Positions 7,602 to 15,447 of a DNA stretch of 23,488 nucleotides are shown here, in pieces. Below the pieces are notes generated by a model. It did no database searches and was not told where the DNA came from. It saw only the letters and a list, made by a program, of their open reading frames with translations. The number at the start of each line of letters is the position of its first letter. Position 1 is the first letter of the stretch. The DNA comes from an uncultured Collinsella sp. (GTDB taxonomy: Bacteria; Actinomycetota; Coriobacteriia; Coriobacteriales; Coriobacteriaceae). The translations under genes and the position numbers were made by a program. The stretch spans positions 1 through 23,488 of the forward strand of contig UQNU01000036.1 in NCBI GenBank assembly GCA_900542555.1. The letters run 5' to 3'.

Positions 7602-8462
7602 TTACTCATCCCCTTCAAGAAAACGCAGGGCATTACCCCAGTAGAGCCTTTCTCGCGCATCATCGCGCATGGACACGGTATCGAGCGCCCGCTTGAGTTT
7701 GAACGCACGGAAGCGCGGCGTATTGCTGGCGAACATCACTTGATGCGATAGCGCGCGCTCATACCACAGCGGCCCCATATCGACCGTTAAAAGACGCTGC
7801 ATCATCTCCTCGGGCGAATCGATGTAAGTGATAGAGGTGTCCGTGTAGCAGTTGGGATACTTGAGCAGCATCGCCACGGTCTCGCGCACCCAGGGCCAGC
7901 CAAAGTGGGTCAAACTAAAACGCACATTTGGATGCGTTGCGATTGTGTGCTCAAATGCAAGCGGGTTACTGCGCGAGAGCTCTGCGCCAGGCTCCCAAGA
8001 CATACCGGCATGGAAAACCACCGGCTTGTTATAGCGCTCGCACAGCTCGTAAAGCGGCTCGGCCGCAGCATCATCGGGGGCAAAACCCTGCTTTGCAGGA
8101 TGCAGGCAAAGCCCCTTTGCCCCCAACTCGGTATAGGCGCGCTCCAATTCGTCTGCGGCACCGCTCACCTGCGGGTCTACGCTCGCAAATCCCCACAGAC
8201 GATCGGGATGCGCGGCAACCAGCATGGCAATCTGGTCATTGGTGCCAAAGTGCCCTCCGCATGCCGTGGTTACATCGAGCGGCATGAGCACGCTCTTCTG
8301 CACATCGCAGACGTCCATCTCGACTTGAAGCTCATCCCAATCCATGGGGCCCATATGCCCCATACCAAATTCTCGTGACCAAAAGCCGAATCCATCAGGC
8401 TCATCACCCGGCGTACAGATCTCGCCGTAGAGCATAGGATGGACTAACATGTCGATAACCAT
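7602..8462 (-). CDS. Amidohydrolase-like TIM-barrel protein (PF04909 type)
   Basis: The 286-residue protein resembles the amidohydrolase_2 family (ACMSD and 2-pyrone-4,6-dicarboxylate lactonase type). It has LWGFASVDPQ, GLCLHPAKQGF, the pocket motif VVFHAG and the strand LTHFGWPW, all in the usual order. The N-terminal metal motif is reduced to DMLVHP. The C-terminal motif that normally reads G-S/T-D-x-P is FASNTPR, so the usual catalytic aspartate is an asparagine. Activity may thus be altered or metal-independent. The start at 8462 is chosen for AAGGAG 6 nt upstream; the ATG at 8483 lies before that site. It lies 27 nt after the second PfkB kinase gene and 2 nt before yjbQ. The substrate is unknown; hydrolysis or decarboxylation of an intermediate is inferred. 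Confidence 0.75.
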   Translation of the reverse strand: MVIDMLVHPMLYGEICTPGDEPDGFGFWSREFGMGHMGPMDWDELQVEMDVCDVQKSVLMPLDVTTACGGHFGTNDQIAMLVAAHPDRLWGFASVDPQVSGAADELERAYTELGAKGLCLHPAKQGFAPDDAAAEPLYELCERYNKPVVFHAGMSWEPGAELSRSNPLAFEHTIATHPNVRFSLTHFGWPWVRETVAMLLKYPNCYTDTSITYIDSPEEMMQRLLTVDMGPLWYERALSHQVMFASNTPRFRAFKLKRALDTVSMRDDARERLYWGNALRFLEGDE

Positions 8463-8489
8463 TTCGTACTCCTTTCCAGGCATTTGACC

Positions 8490-9290
8490 CTAGTACGGCT
8501 CAAACGAACCAATCACTCGGGACGACAGCTCAGCGCCCGCCTTCATACACGCCGGAATATCAAGGTCATCGATCACGCCCTTGGTAAACCCGGCAATATA
8601 CGAGTCGCCGGCACCCACGGTGTTAACGACCTTCTCCGCCGGTACGATCCCGCACTCATAGAAGCGCTCACCGTCATAGGCAATGCTTCCCTTCTCGCCA
8701 AGCGTGGCGACCGCAACGCGTGGTCCCAATTCCTGCACGTGGCGCACCCAGTCTCGTAGCTCCGGAGTGTCCTCCTCAAACGACATGAACGCGTAGTCTA
8801 CGTAAGGAAAATGAGTCTCACAGGCATATTCGGGATCCTGGCTGAACACCGAGAAGTCCATTACCACCGTCTTGCCCGCATCATGCCATTCGGGCAGGAG
8901 GTCCAAACAATTGCCAAACAGGTCGGTATGAATGATGTCATGCTCTAGGATAAACGCCCGGTCGTCTTCATTCGGACGATATGTCTCCATTACGCCATCG
9001 ATTGCCTCGAGATGCACGCGATCGACGCCGTCTTTCAATGCCATGAGCATCACCGAGGTGTCGCCATCCTCCACCCGCAGATGAGAGATATCAAACCCCT
9101 CAGCGGCCAGCGCCTCTCTCATCTTGTCTCCGTACTCGTCCTTGCCGACAACCGACACGGCGGATACCGAAACGCCCATTCGTGCAAGATGGATACCCCA
9201 GTCAATGCCGTTACCAGTCGGATAGAACACGCCGATGTTTTGATAGACGTCCGCGCAGCAAAAACCAGCCGCACACGCTTTAATACCCAT
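8490..9290 (-). CDS. Second PfkB-family kinase, diverged FrlD paralogue
   Basis: This 266-residue ribokinase-fold protein has the PfkB C-terminal motif NTVGAGDSYIAGF with GAGD at 226-229 and Asp229 as the expected catalytic base, plus ATLGEKGSIAYDG, which also occurs in fructoselysine 6-kinases. The N-terminal substrate motif is YPTGNGID (23-30) where FrlD proteins have SGGNAVN, so the sugar side chain contacts probably differ. It therefore may phosphorylate a related but different compound than the neighbouring FrlD-like kinase. The start at 9290 is chosen for GGAG 7 nt upstream. A terminator-like hairpin (9308-9341) stands directly ahead of this ribosome binding site, so expression probably depends on read-through. 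Confidence 0.85.
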   Translation of the reverse strand: MGIKACAAGFCCADVYQNIGVFYPTGNGIDWGIHLARMGVSVSAVSVVGKDEYGDKMREALAAEGFDISHLRVEDGDTSVMLMALKDGVDRVHLEAIDGVMETYRPNEDDRAFILEHDIIHTDLFGNCLDLLPEWHDAGKTVVMDFSVFSQDPEYACETHFPYVDYAFMSFEEDTPELRDWVRHVQELGPRVAVATLGEKGSIAYDGERFYECGIVPAEKVVNTVGAGDSYIAGFTKGVIDDLDIPACMKAGAELSSRVIGSFEPY

Positions 9291-9307
9291 GGTCTTCTCC
9301 AATGTTC

Positions 9308-9341
9308 AAAAGGGGACCCGCCACATGGCGAGCCCCCTTTT
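9308..9341 (-). terminator. Intra-operon Rho-independent terminator between the two PfkB kinase genes
   Basis: Arms 9308-9322 and 9327-9341 surround loop ACAT. In minus-strand RNA all 15 positions pair, two of them as G-U wobbles, with AAAA at the base on one side and UUUU on the other. Wobbles appear only in the minus-strand RNA, so the element is oriented with the operon. It lies 70 nt after the frlD-like stop and 18 nt before the next start codon. Confidence 0.75.
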
Positions 9342-9411
9342 CGCGTTTCGCTTATTGTTTTGCATCGGCTGTCCAAGGCCTCATAGCCAGACCGCCGTAC
9401 GCTTTCTTAAG

Positions 9412-10275
9412 CTATTCGACGATTGGTGCTCCGTGGCCCCAAGAACCTTCCATGCCGCACACGGTCGAGGCAAACCCGGCAGCAAAGTCGAGCGCGCGCT
9501 CGATGGCCTCGGCGCCATCCTCACCACGCTTGGCGGAATCGAGATAGCACATCAAAAACGAGGTGAGGAACGAGTCGCCCGCCCCCATGGTGTCCTTCAT
9601 GTCCGTTACCGGTTTAGCCAGCTGGCGGTAATAACGCTCGCCGTCGTAAGCAATGCAGCCCTCGGCGCCCGCCGTAGCCGACACAAAACGCGGACCCAGG
9701 CCCTTCACCCATGCCAGACGCTCGCGAATCTCGTCCTCACTCGCAGCATCCGCCGCACTAAAGAAAGCGAAATCGACGTAGGGCGCAATCTGCTCGTAGT
9801 ACTCGTCGGTGGAGTCGTCCGAAAAGTCAAAAGAGACCGTGACGCCCGCAGCCTTCAACTTGGGCAGCTCGCGCTCGGTAAAGCAATAGTTGCCCGAATG
9901 AACCACATCGAACTGCTTCATGTACGAAAGGTCAAAGCGATCGAGGACATAGCGCGCATCGCCACGGATACCGCCCTCGTTGGAGCCGAGGAAGACACGG
10001 TCACCGTCAACGACGGTCACGCGAGCCGCTCCGTTCTCGCCAATCATCTGCTCGCACTTGTCAAGCTCGATACCTTCATCCTCGAGGCTTGCAATGACAT
10101 GCTCGGCAGCGGCGTCATTGCCAAAAATGCCCATGTATGCGGAGCGTGCGGCACCGCATTTCTTGGCATAAACGGCGAAGTTCACCGCATTGCCGCCGGG
10201 ATACATGGTGTGGATATGCTCGTAGCGATCGACGACGTTGTCGCCAAATCCGAGCGCGTTAACGTTAAATGCCAT
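9412..10275 (-). CDS. frlD: Fructoselysine 6-kinase-like protein (PfkB family)
   Basis: The 287-residue protein aligns by eye along its length with E. coli FrlD (261 residues): GFGDNVVDRYEH at the start, YPGGNAVNFAVYAKKCG (25-41), DRVFLGSNEGG, DVVHSGNYCF, SFDFSDDSTDEYY and DTMGAGDSF with GAGD at 231-234. FrlD phosphorylates fructoselysine at C6 of the sugar with ATP in the cytoplasm. The product is the substrate of FrlB, encoded immediately upstream with a 14-nt gap. The C-terminus is about 20 residues longer than in E. coli. The exact Amadori substrate (fructoselysine or another fructosamine) cannot be told from sequence. AAGGGG lies 9 nt ahead of the ATG, just after the frlB-like stop codon. 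Confidence 0.85.
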   Translation of the reverse strand: MAFNVNALGFGDNVVDRYEHIHTMYPGGNAVNFAVYAKKCGAARSAYMGIFGNDAAAEHVIASLEDEGIELDKCEQMIGENGAARVTVVDGDRVFLGSNEGGIRGDARYVLDRFDLSYMKQFDVVHSGNYCFTERELPKLKAAGVTVSFDFSDDSTDEYYEQIAPYVDFAFFSAADAASEDEIRERLAWVKGLGPRFVSATAGAEGCIAYDGERYYRQLAKPVTDMKDTMGAGDSFLTSFLMCYLDSAKRGEDGAEAIERALDFAAGFASTVCGMEGSWGHGAPIVE

Positions 10276-10289
10276 GGCCTTTGCCCCTT

Positions 10290-11258
10290 CTAGTACTCGA
10301 CAACACCCATATAGCGACGGAAATCGGGATCGTGATCAAACACCTTGCCGCGTGCAGCACGCAGCTCGCAGTTCATGGCGTAGAACAGCACCGGGTCCAG
10401 ATAGGCACGGACGCTCGCCGGCACGGCTTCCATACCGTACTCCTTGGCATCGAGCACCATCAGCGTATCGGTATGCGTCTTAAGGAACGCCAGGGCGCGC
10501 TCGTCCATAGCACGGCACTCGCTGGAGCCCATCTGCAGGAAGTAAAAAACGCCATCCTGAGTAGCCTCGAAGGGGCCGTGGAAGTACTCGGCAGAGTGGA
10601 TGTAGCTGCAGTGCTGCCACTGCATCTCCATAAGAGAGCAGATAGCGAAACCGTAGGTCTGGCTAAAGTTGGGACCGCTGCCCAGAATATAGAAGAACTC
10701 GTGCTCCTGGCAAAGCTTGGCAAAGCGATCGCCCAGCTCGGCATTTACCTTCTCACGTGCCGGAGGAAGAATCTTATCCATCTCGGCGATACCGGCATAC
10801 ATATCGGCAAGATCGGCGTAGCCCTCCTGCTGATCGAGCAGCTCGGCCGCAAGCGACAGCGAAATGCCAGCGGGGACCTCGGCCTGCGGCACGCCCTCGC
10901 CCCACGGGTAGACCCACGTGGTCCACTTGCCGGAGTCAATCTTGGATCCAGCGTTGTCGGTCTGGGCGATCACCGTAGCGCCGGCAGCAAGGGCAATCTC
11001 GCAGCCCTCGACGACCTCGGGGGTGTTGCCACTGTGGCTACAAGCGATGACCAGGGACTTCTCGCCCAGACGACGCGGACGCATGATATCGAACTCGCGA
11101 GCCGTATAGATATACGAAGTGAAGGTGGTTGCCTCGCGCTGCAGAAGCTCATGAGCCGGGATCAAATCGATCATGGAGCCACCGCAAGCAATCCAGTAGA
11201 CGCTGTCGAACTTGCCCTTCTCGGCAATTGCCTCTTTGATCAGATCGTGTGCGTTCAT
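10290..11258 (-). CDS. frlB: Fructoselysine-6-phosphate deglycase-like protein (SIS domains)
   Basis: The protein has 322 residues and two SIS sugar-isomerase domains. Visible motifs are VYWIACGGSMID (20-31), LVIACSHSGNTPEVVEG in the first domain, and the second-domain signature SAEYFHGPFEA. The C-terminus DHDPDFRRYMGVVEY is almost the same as the end of E. coli FrlB, which is strong family evidence. FrlB splits fructoselysine 6-phosphate into lysine and glucose 6-phosphate. The start at 11258 is chosen because AAGGAA lies 6 nt upstream; the ATG at 11291 has no such site. The gene stands between the FrlC-like and FrlD-like genes, giving a compact frlC-frlB-frlD core. The amine half of the natural substrate is not determined. 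Confidence 0.87.
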   Translation of the reverse strand: MNAHDLIKEAIAEKGKFDSVYWIACGGSMIDLIPAHELLQREATTFTSYIYTAREFDIMRPRRLGEKSLVIACSHSGNTPEVVEGCEIALAAGATVIAQTDNAGSKIDSGKWTTWVYPWGEGVPQAEVPAGISLSLAAELLDQQEGYADLADMYAGIAEMDKILPPAREKVNAELGDRFAKLCQEHEFFYILGSGPNFSQTYGFAICSLMEMQWQHCSYIHSAEYFHGPFEATQDGVFYFLQMGSSECRAMDERALAFLKTHTDTLMVLDAKEYGMEAVPASVRAYLDPVLFYAMNCELRAARGKVFDHDPDFRRYMGVVEY

Positions 11259-11320
11259 ATCCAGTTCCTTTCTTATTTGGCCCGCAATCAATGACGTTGG
11301 TTGCGTGGCCGATGGTTGTT

Positions 11321-12172
11321 TTAGTCAATCAGATATTTCTCGAATGCGGCCATGTTCTTGGCATCTGCCGCCGCCGGGTCATCGTAGTAACGACCGTCCG
11401 TGATTTCCTGACCCAGCATGCCGTCGAAACCATGGGCGTTGAGCGTGGCGACGAAGGCGTCCATATCGTGCTTGCCATCGCCCCACACCAGATGGCCATA
11501 CGGGTCACCGTCGATAAAGTGCATCTCGTGAATTGCCCCATCACCAAAGGCGGCAAACCAGTCCTCGAGCGTCTCGCCTGCAACGCCCATCGCGGTTGTA
11601 TCAACCATGGGCTGTAAGTACGGGCTCGCGACCTCGTCAATCATGCGCTTCGCATCGGAAACCGTCGTCACAAGGTTGCTCTCCTCGGGACGCAGGCTTT
11701 CCATCGTAAGCACCAGACCGTGCTCGCCGGCATACTCCGCCAGAATGGACAAGTGCTCGCGGCTGCGCTTCCAGGCTTCCTCGCGGTCCTCGTCCCAGTC
11801 GCCCCAGCCCGAGTTGATGGACATACGGTCGCACCCAAGTACCTCGGCAAGCTCAATGCCGTGCTTAAAGTACGCCAGGCTGCGCTGTTCATGCAGCGGT
11901 TTGCGTGCGCAATACTGCCAAGGATAGACAACATTCTCGGGGCACAGAGTACGATACCTAAGCCCACGGTCTGCAGCCTTTTTCGCCAAGACCTCAGCCT
12001 CAAAGTAGCCCGTATGGTCGAGCGTCACATGCGGCTCTGCACACCACAGCTCAATGGACTCAAAGCCCAAGCGCTGCTGCACATCAAGGAAGTAATCGAA
12101 CGACCACATGATGTAGTGGATATTCATGCCCGCAATCTGTTCGCGGTGCAGCGTCGGTTTGGATTCAGACAT
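11321..12172 (-). CDS. frlC: Sugar phosphate isomerase/epimerase, FrlC-like
   Basis: This 283-residue xylose-isomerase-like TIM barrel has four metal ligands in the order expected for the family: Glu158 (LTMESLRPEESN), Asp191 (PMVDTTAM), His218 (HEMHFIDGDPYGH) and Glu256 (GQEITDGRY). FrlC in E. coli interconverts fructoselysine and psicoselysine, and the motifs L-x-x-ES-L-R-P-EESN and HxxDGDPYGH follow that protein's pattern. It would widen the range of Amadori epimers that can reach the kinase and deglycase. The start at 12172 has AAGGAGG 6-7 nt upstream, formed by the last codons of the amidohydrolase gene, so translation is coupled. The gap to the frlB-like gene is 62 nt and shows no clear hairpin. 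Confidence 0.82.
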   Translation of the reverse strand: MSESKPTLHREQIAGMNIHYIMWSFDYFLDVQQRLGFESIELWCAEPHVTLDHTGYFEAEVLAKKAADRGLRYRTLCPENVVYPWQYCARKPLHEQRSLAYFKHGIELAEVLGCDRMSINSGWGDWDEDREEAWKRSREHLSILAEYAGEHGLVLTMESLRPEESNLVTTVSDAKRMIDEVASPYLQPMVDTTAMGVAGETLEDWFAAFGDGAIHEMHFIDGDPYGHLVWGDGKHDMDAFVATLNAHGFDGMLGQEITDGRYYDDPAAADAKNMAAFEKYLID

Positions 12173-12173
12173 C

Positions 12174-13757
12174 TTATGCCTCCTTATTTCGATCGAACAC
12201 GATTTGTCCGTCCGACATCGTCATATCAACCGCAAGATCGCGTGCGTCGCGATAATCGAGGTCGAACACATCCCGATCGAGCACGCAGATATCGGCAAGC
12301 TTGCCAACCTCAAGCGTACCCAGCTCGTCTTCGCGCATCAGATCGTACGCGCCCCCGGCAGTCCAAGCGCGCAAGAGCTCGACAAGCGTCAGCGTGTTGA
12401 CCTCATTCACGGGCAGTCCGTCGGCGAAGAATCCGCCGCACGCGCTGTAGATTGACTCGCCCAGGCTCGGAATCAGCAGCGGCAGATCCGTGCCGCAGCA
12501 CACTGTGCATCCGGAATCTTCCATGCCGCGGCGATTCCAGCTGTGCAAAAGTCGCGTCTCGCCAATTTGTCGACGCATCATCGACAGGCAATCCTCGCGC
12601 CGGTCCAGCGTCAGAATCTGCGGATAGACCTCGCAAATTCCACCTAACTTGCCAAACTCGACAAGATCGGTCGGGTCAGAGTTCTCGAGATCGGTAATCG
12701 CATGGCGGCGAAGCATCCGTCCATGCTCGTCTCGAGGCAGCGAGGCATAGAGTGCCACGGCGCGACGAACGGCGCCATCGCCCTGGCAATGCAAGGAATA
12801 TCGGAAGCCGTCAGCATCAATTGCACGCAGCTCGTTCTCAATCAGATCCCACTCTGGCTCCTCGACGACCGTCTTGCCGGCAGCGCCCGCAGCGGCCGTG
12901 TCCTCATAGGGGTCTATCATCTCGGCAAGCCCCACCCATACGCCGCGATCGGTCATACGGTTGAAGCCAGAAAAACGAACGAACGGTCCCCGGAAGCGCT
13001 CTCGCGCCTCGCGGGCATATGCCAGATTTGCACCGGCGCCCACCGGTTGCGACATCATAGAGACACGAACCGTCAGCTCACCAGATTCCTCACGGCGAGC
13101 CATTTCGTCGGCAAAGCCGTAGTAGTCATCAAACGCCATTTCCTTGATGGCGGTAACGCCGCGCTCGTTAAGCATGCTCATGTAGTCCGAATACCCGGCA
13201 CGCACCTCGGGCAGCGCGAGGAAATCGCTCATCATGCGCCAGATCTTCTCGGCATAGCACGCCTGGGGTGTAAAGCCATATCGCGCACTGGCGGCAGCAT
13301 TGAGAACGCAGGTCTCCGCGCCCGGCGTAAAGCAGACGACAGGGATATCGCCAAAACACTCGTCAAACACAGCTGCTGTATTTGCGTTCTCGGCATCCGA
13401 TGCCAACGTTTCGGGTAGGTTGTGGCCAAAAGCCGCCGCGCAATCCGGATGACCTTCTTTCCATGCACGCAAGAGCGACACGGCCTCTTTGGCATCAGCG
13501 ATGCCGGACAGATCAGACCCCAACGTCCGCAGCGCCCAACCTGTATAGAAGGTATGCACATCGATCAGGCCAGGCATGACGGTGCGGTCGCCCAGGTCAA
13601 CTACCTCGTCCGCCTGGGTCAAATACGAAGCTACCTCACACTTGGTGCCAACAGCCTCAATTCGATTGCCACGGACCGCTACGAAACCTTCAAACGGCAG
13701 GTCCCCCGTACCGGTAAAGACGCTCTTAGACGTCAGGACCGTCAAACGATCGGACAT
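12174..13757 (-). CDS. YtcJ-like amidohydrolase family protein
   Basis: The 527-residue protein matches the YtcJ/AidB-type amidohydrolase_3 family: a small beta domain, TVMPGLIDVH (59-68), a long insert, the central GDGAVRRAVALYASL preceded by LHCQ, RRHAITDLENSDP, and the closing CGTDLPLL with the TLEVGKLADICVLDRD end. Family members hydrolyse amide or related bonds of N-acylated or cyclic substrates. An oddity is that the first metal motif reads HTF (68-70) instead of HxH, so one histidine ligand is missing while the later His and Asp are kept. The start at 13757 has AGGTGG 5 nt upstream, which overlaps the transporter stop. It may trim an acyl or peptide part off the imported compound before the Frl steps; this is inferred from position only. 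Confidence 0.8.
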   Translation of the reverse strand: MSDRLTVLTSKSVFTGTGDLPFEGFVAVRGNRIEAVGTKCEVASYLTQADEVVDLGDRTVMPGLIDVHTFYTGWALRTLGSDLSGIADAKEAVSLLRAWKEGHPDCAAAFGHNLPETLASDAENANTAAVFDECFGDIPVVCFTPGAETCVLNAAASARYGFTPQACYAEKIWRMMSDFLALPEVRAGYSDYMSMLNERGVTAIKEMAFDDYYGFADEMARREESGELTVRVSMMSQPVGAGANLAYAREARERFRGPFVRFSGFNRMTDRGVWVGLAEMIDPYEDTAAAGAAGKTVVEEPEWDLIENELRAIDADGFRYSLHCQGDGAVRRAVALYASLPRDEHGRMLRRHAITDLENSDPTDLVEFGKLGGICEVYPQILTLDRREDCLSMMRRQIGETRLLHSWNRRGMEDSGCTVCCGTDLPLLIPSLGESIYSACGGFFADGLPVNEVNTLTLVELLRAWTAGGAYDLMREDELGTLEVGKLADICVLDRDVFDLDYRDARDLAVDMTMSDGQIVFDRNKEA

Positions 13758-13766
13758 CACAACCAC

Positions 13767-15230
13767 CTACGCCGGAAGCATGCCGGAAATGGCAGTAATG
13801 ACCAAGCCAAACACGACCATGAAAATGAAGAACTTCCAAATGGTCTTCCACCATTGGCCAAACGAAATCTTAGCCACGGCAAGGCCGGCGACCGTCATGC
13901 CCGCCACGGGGCTGATGGTGTTGATGGTCTGGTTGGCAAACTGGAGCGCGGTGACGGCCGCCTCGGGATTGAGGCCCATGAGCTCGGTCAGGGGGCCCAT
14001 AACGGGCATGGTGAGCGCCGCCAGGCCAGAACTCGAGGGAACCAGCAAAGAGAGCAGACCAAGGACGACATACATAAACGTGGTGTAGACGGCGGCGGGT
14101 GCACCGGCGAGCGCGGTAGCGAGCGCCTGGAGGATGGTGTCGATGATCATGCCGCCCTCGGCGATGACCAGAATACCGCGAGCGATACCGATAACGACGG
14201 CAGCGTACGCAAAGTCGGCGAGACCCTTAACGAACTCCTCTGCGATCGTCTGCTGGTCAAGGCCGCCCAGGATACCGGCAAGCAAGCCCATGCCAAGGAA
14301 CACGGCGGAAATCTGATTCATGTACCAGCCCTGGGTAACAAGACCCCAGACGATAATGCCCATACCGCAAGCAAAATCGATAAGCACGAGCTTCTGACGG
14401 ATAGTGAACTCTTCCTCGATGGAGGCATCGGTCACGGAAAATTCAATACGCTTGAGCTTATCGTCCTCGTACACAATGGACGACTCGGGGTTTTTCTTGA
14501 CGCGCATGGCGTAGCGCATGGCCCATGCGATACCGACGGCAGTGAAGATGACCCAAGAAACGGCGCGCAGCCACAGTTGCGGATTACCCTCGATGCCAAT
14601 GATGCCTTGGGCGATCAAAACATTAAACGGGTCGATGGTCGAAGCACAATATCCCAGGTTAGGACCAAGGAAGCAGATGATGAATGCCGTCATCGAGTCA
14701 TAACCGATACCCATCATGATGGGAATGAAGATGGCATAGAACGGCAGGGCTTCCTCAGACATACCAAACGTAGTGCCGCAAATGGACAGCAATGTCATCG
14801 TGATGGGGATGATGAGGATGTCCTTGTTCTTGAGCTTTTTAATCACACGGCTCATGCCGGCATTCAAAGCGTTGGTCTTGGTGATGATCGCGAACGATCC
14901 GCCAATCAATAAGACGAACGCAACGACGTCGGCAGCCTCTTGGATACCCTTGGTGGGCGCTTGCAGAACCGCGAAGATATCCTGGCCCAGATTGATGGTC
15001 TCGCCGGTCTCGGAATCGGTGTAGTTTTTATCGACCTGTTCATAGGTTCCAGCAACGGCGACTTCACGCTCGCCCGCCGCTGTCGAAATCGTCTTGCGCT
15101 GATACTGACCAGAGGGAACGATCCAAGTCAGGACCGCAAAGACAACGATCAGCAAGAACATGATCGTATAGACATGCGGTAATTTGAACTTAAAACGTCT
15201 GTTTGTCTTCTTCGCCTTCGTATCTGACAT
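13767..15230 (-). CDS. YfcC-family transporter (DcuC-like, PF03606 type)
   Basis: This integral membrane protein of 487 residues has about twelve hydrophobic segments after a short basic start (KKTNRRFKFKLPHVYTIMF). The run ILTWIVPSGQYQR-like opening, the TTFGMSEEALPFYAIFIPIM segment, LGYCASTIDPFN, and the C-terminal LVPSSSGLAALTMPVMGPLTEL plus QTINTISPVAGM are typical of YfcC proteins, a branch of the C4-dicarboxylate carrier superfamily often annotated for amino acids or small peptides. It would import the operon's substrate across the cytoplasmic membrane by ion coupling. The start at 15230 is chosen for GGAGG 5 nt upstream; ATG codons further out have no such site. It is the first gene of the ten-gene unit, downstream of a palindrome and candidate promoter. 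Confidence 0.88.
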   Translation of the reverse strand: MSDTKAKKTNRRFKFKLPHVYTIMFLLIVVFAVLTWIVPSGQYQRKTISTAAGEREVAVAGTYEQVDKNYTDSETGETINLGQDIFAVLQAPTKGIQEAADVVAFVLLIGGSFAIITKTNALNAGMSRVIKKLKNKDILIIPITMTLLSICGTTFGMSEEALPFYAIFIPIMMGIGYDSMTAFIICFLGPNLGYCASTIDPFNVLIAQGIIGIEGNPQLWLRAVSWVIFTAVGIAWAMRYAMRVKKNPESSIVYEDDKLKRIEFSVTDASIEEEFTIRQKLVLIDFACGMGIIVWGLVTQGWYMNQISAVFLGMGLLAGILGGLDQQTIAEEFVKGLADFAYAAVVIGIARGILVIAEGGMIIDTILQALATALAGAPAAVYTTFMYVVLGLLSLLVPSSSGLAALTMPVMGPLTELMGLNPEAAVTALQFANQTINTISPVAGMTVAGLAVAKISFGQWWKTIWKFFIFMVVFGLVITAISGMLPA

Positions 15231-15272
15231 AGATACCTCCAAAGAACTCGAGACTGCATCGCATCTCGCTTC

Positions 15273-15295
15273 AACGTTTGCACAATGCAAACGTT
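15273..15295. promoter_or_regulatory. Perfect palindrome, candidate operator of the catabolic operon
   Basis: Two perfect 10-base arms, AACGTTTGCA (15273-15282) and TGCAAACGTT (15286-15295), flank a 3-base centre. The site is 42 nt upstream of the transporter start and just downstream of the candidate -10 box, a usual place for a repressor. The natural candidate binder is the adjacent GntR-type regulator, but a LacI-type protein encoded elsewhere would fit too. Confidence 0.65.
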
Positions 15296-15309
15296 CTATG
15301 ACGTCCCAT

Positions 15310-15337
15310 AGATTACCAGCAGCTTTTCCTTCATCAA
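15310..15337 (-). promoter_or_regulatory. Candidate promoter of the catabolic operon
   Basis: On the minus strand TTGATG (15332-15337) and TAATCT (15310-15315) are 16 nt apart, and TGG before the -10 gives an extended -10 element. Both boxes are imperfect. The predicted start near 15302 places the palindrome at about +7 to +29. Confidence 0.35.
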
Positions 15338-15399
15338 GATAATTTCAAACTGATTGCCGCAACGCGGTTGAACGGTTGTGTTCGCGCCGTGAACGGTAT

Positions 15400-15435
15400 G
15401 GAAACGCCCGGTGAGATGATCCACCGGGCGCTTCC
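15400..15435 (-). terminator. Hairpin after the GntR-type gene
   Basis: Arms 15400-15413 and 15422-15435 pair over 14 positions, one of them a G-U wobble in minus-strand RNA, with an 8-nt loop. It lies 12 nt past the regulator stop codon. No U-tract follows, so it may be a weak terminator or an mRNA-end stabiliser. It separates the regulator from the operon promoter. Confidence 0.55.
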
Positions 15436-15447
15436 ATTCGCAATGTC

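Noticed and set aside
13422..14912. Long plus-strand frame opposite the amidohydrolase and transporter genes
   Set aside because: Asp/Gly/His/Asn-rich composition typical of an antisense shadow; both minus-strand genes are clear.
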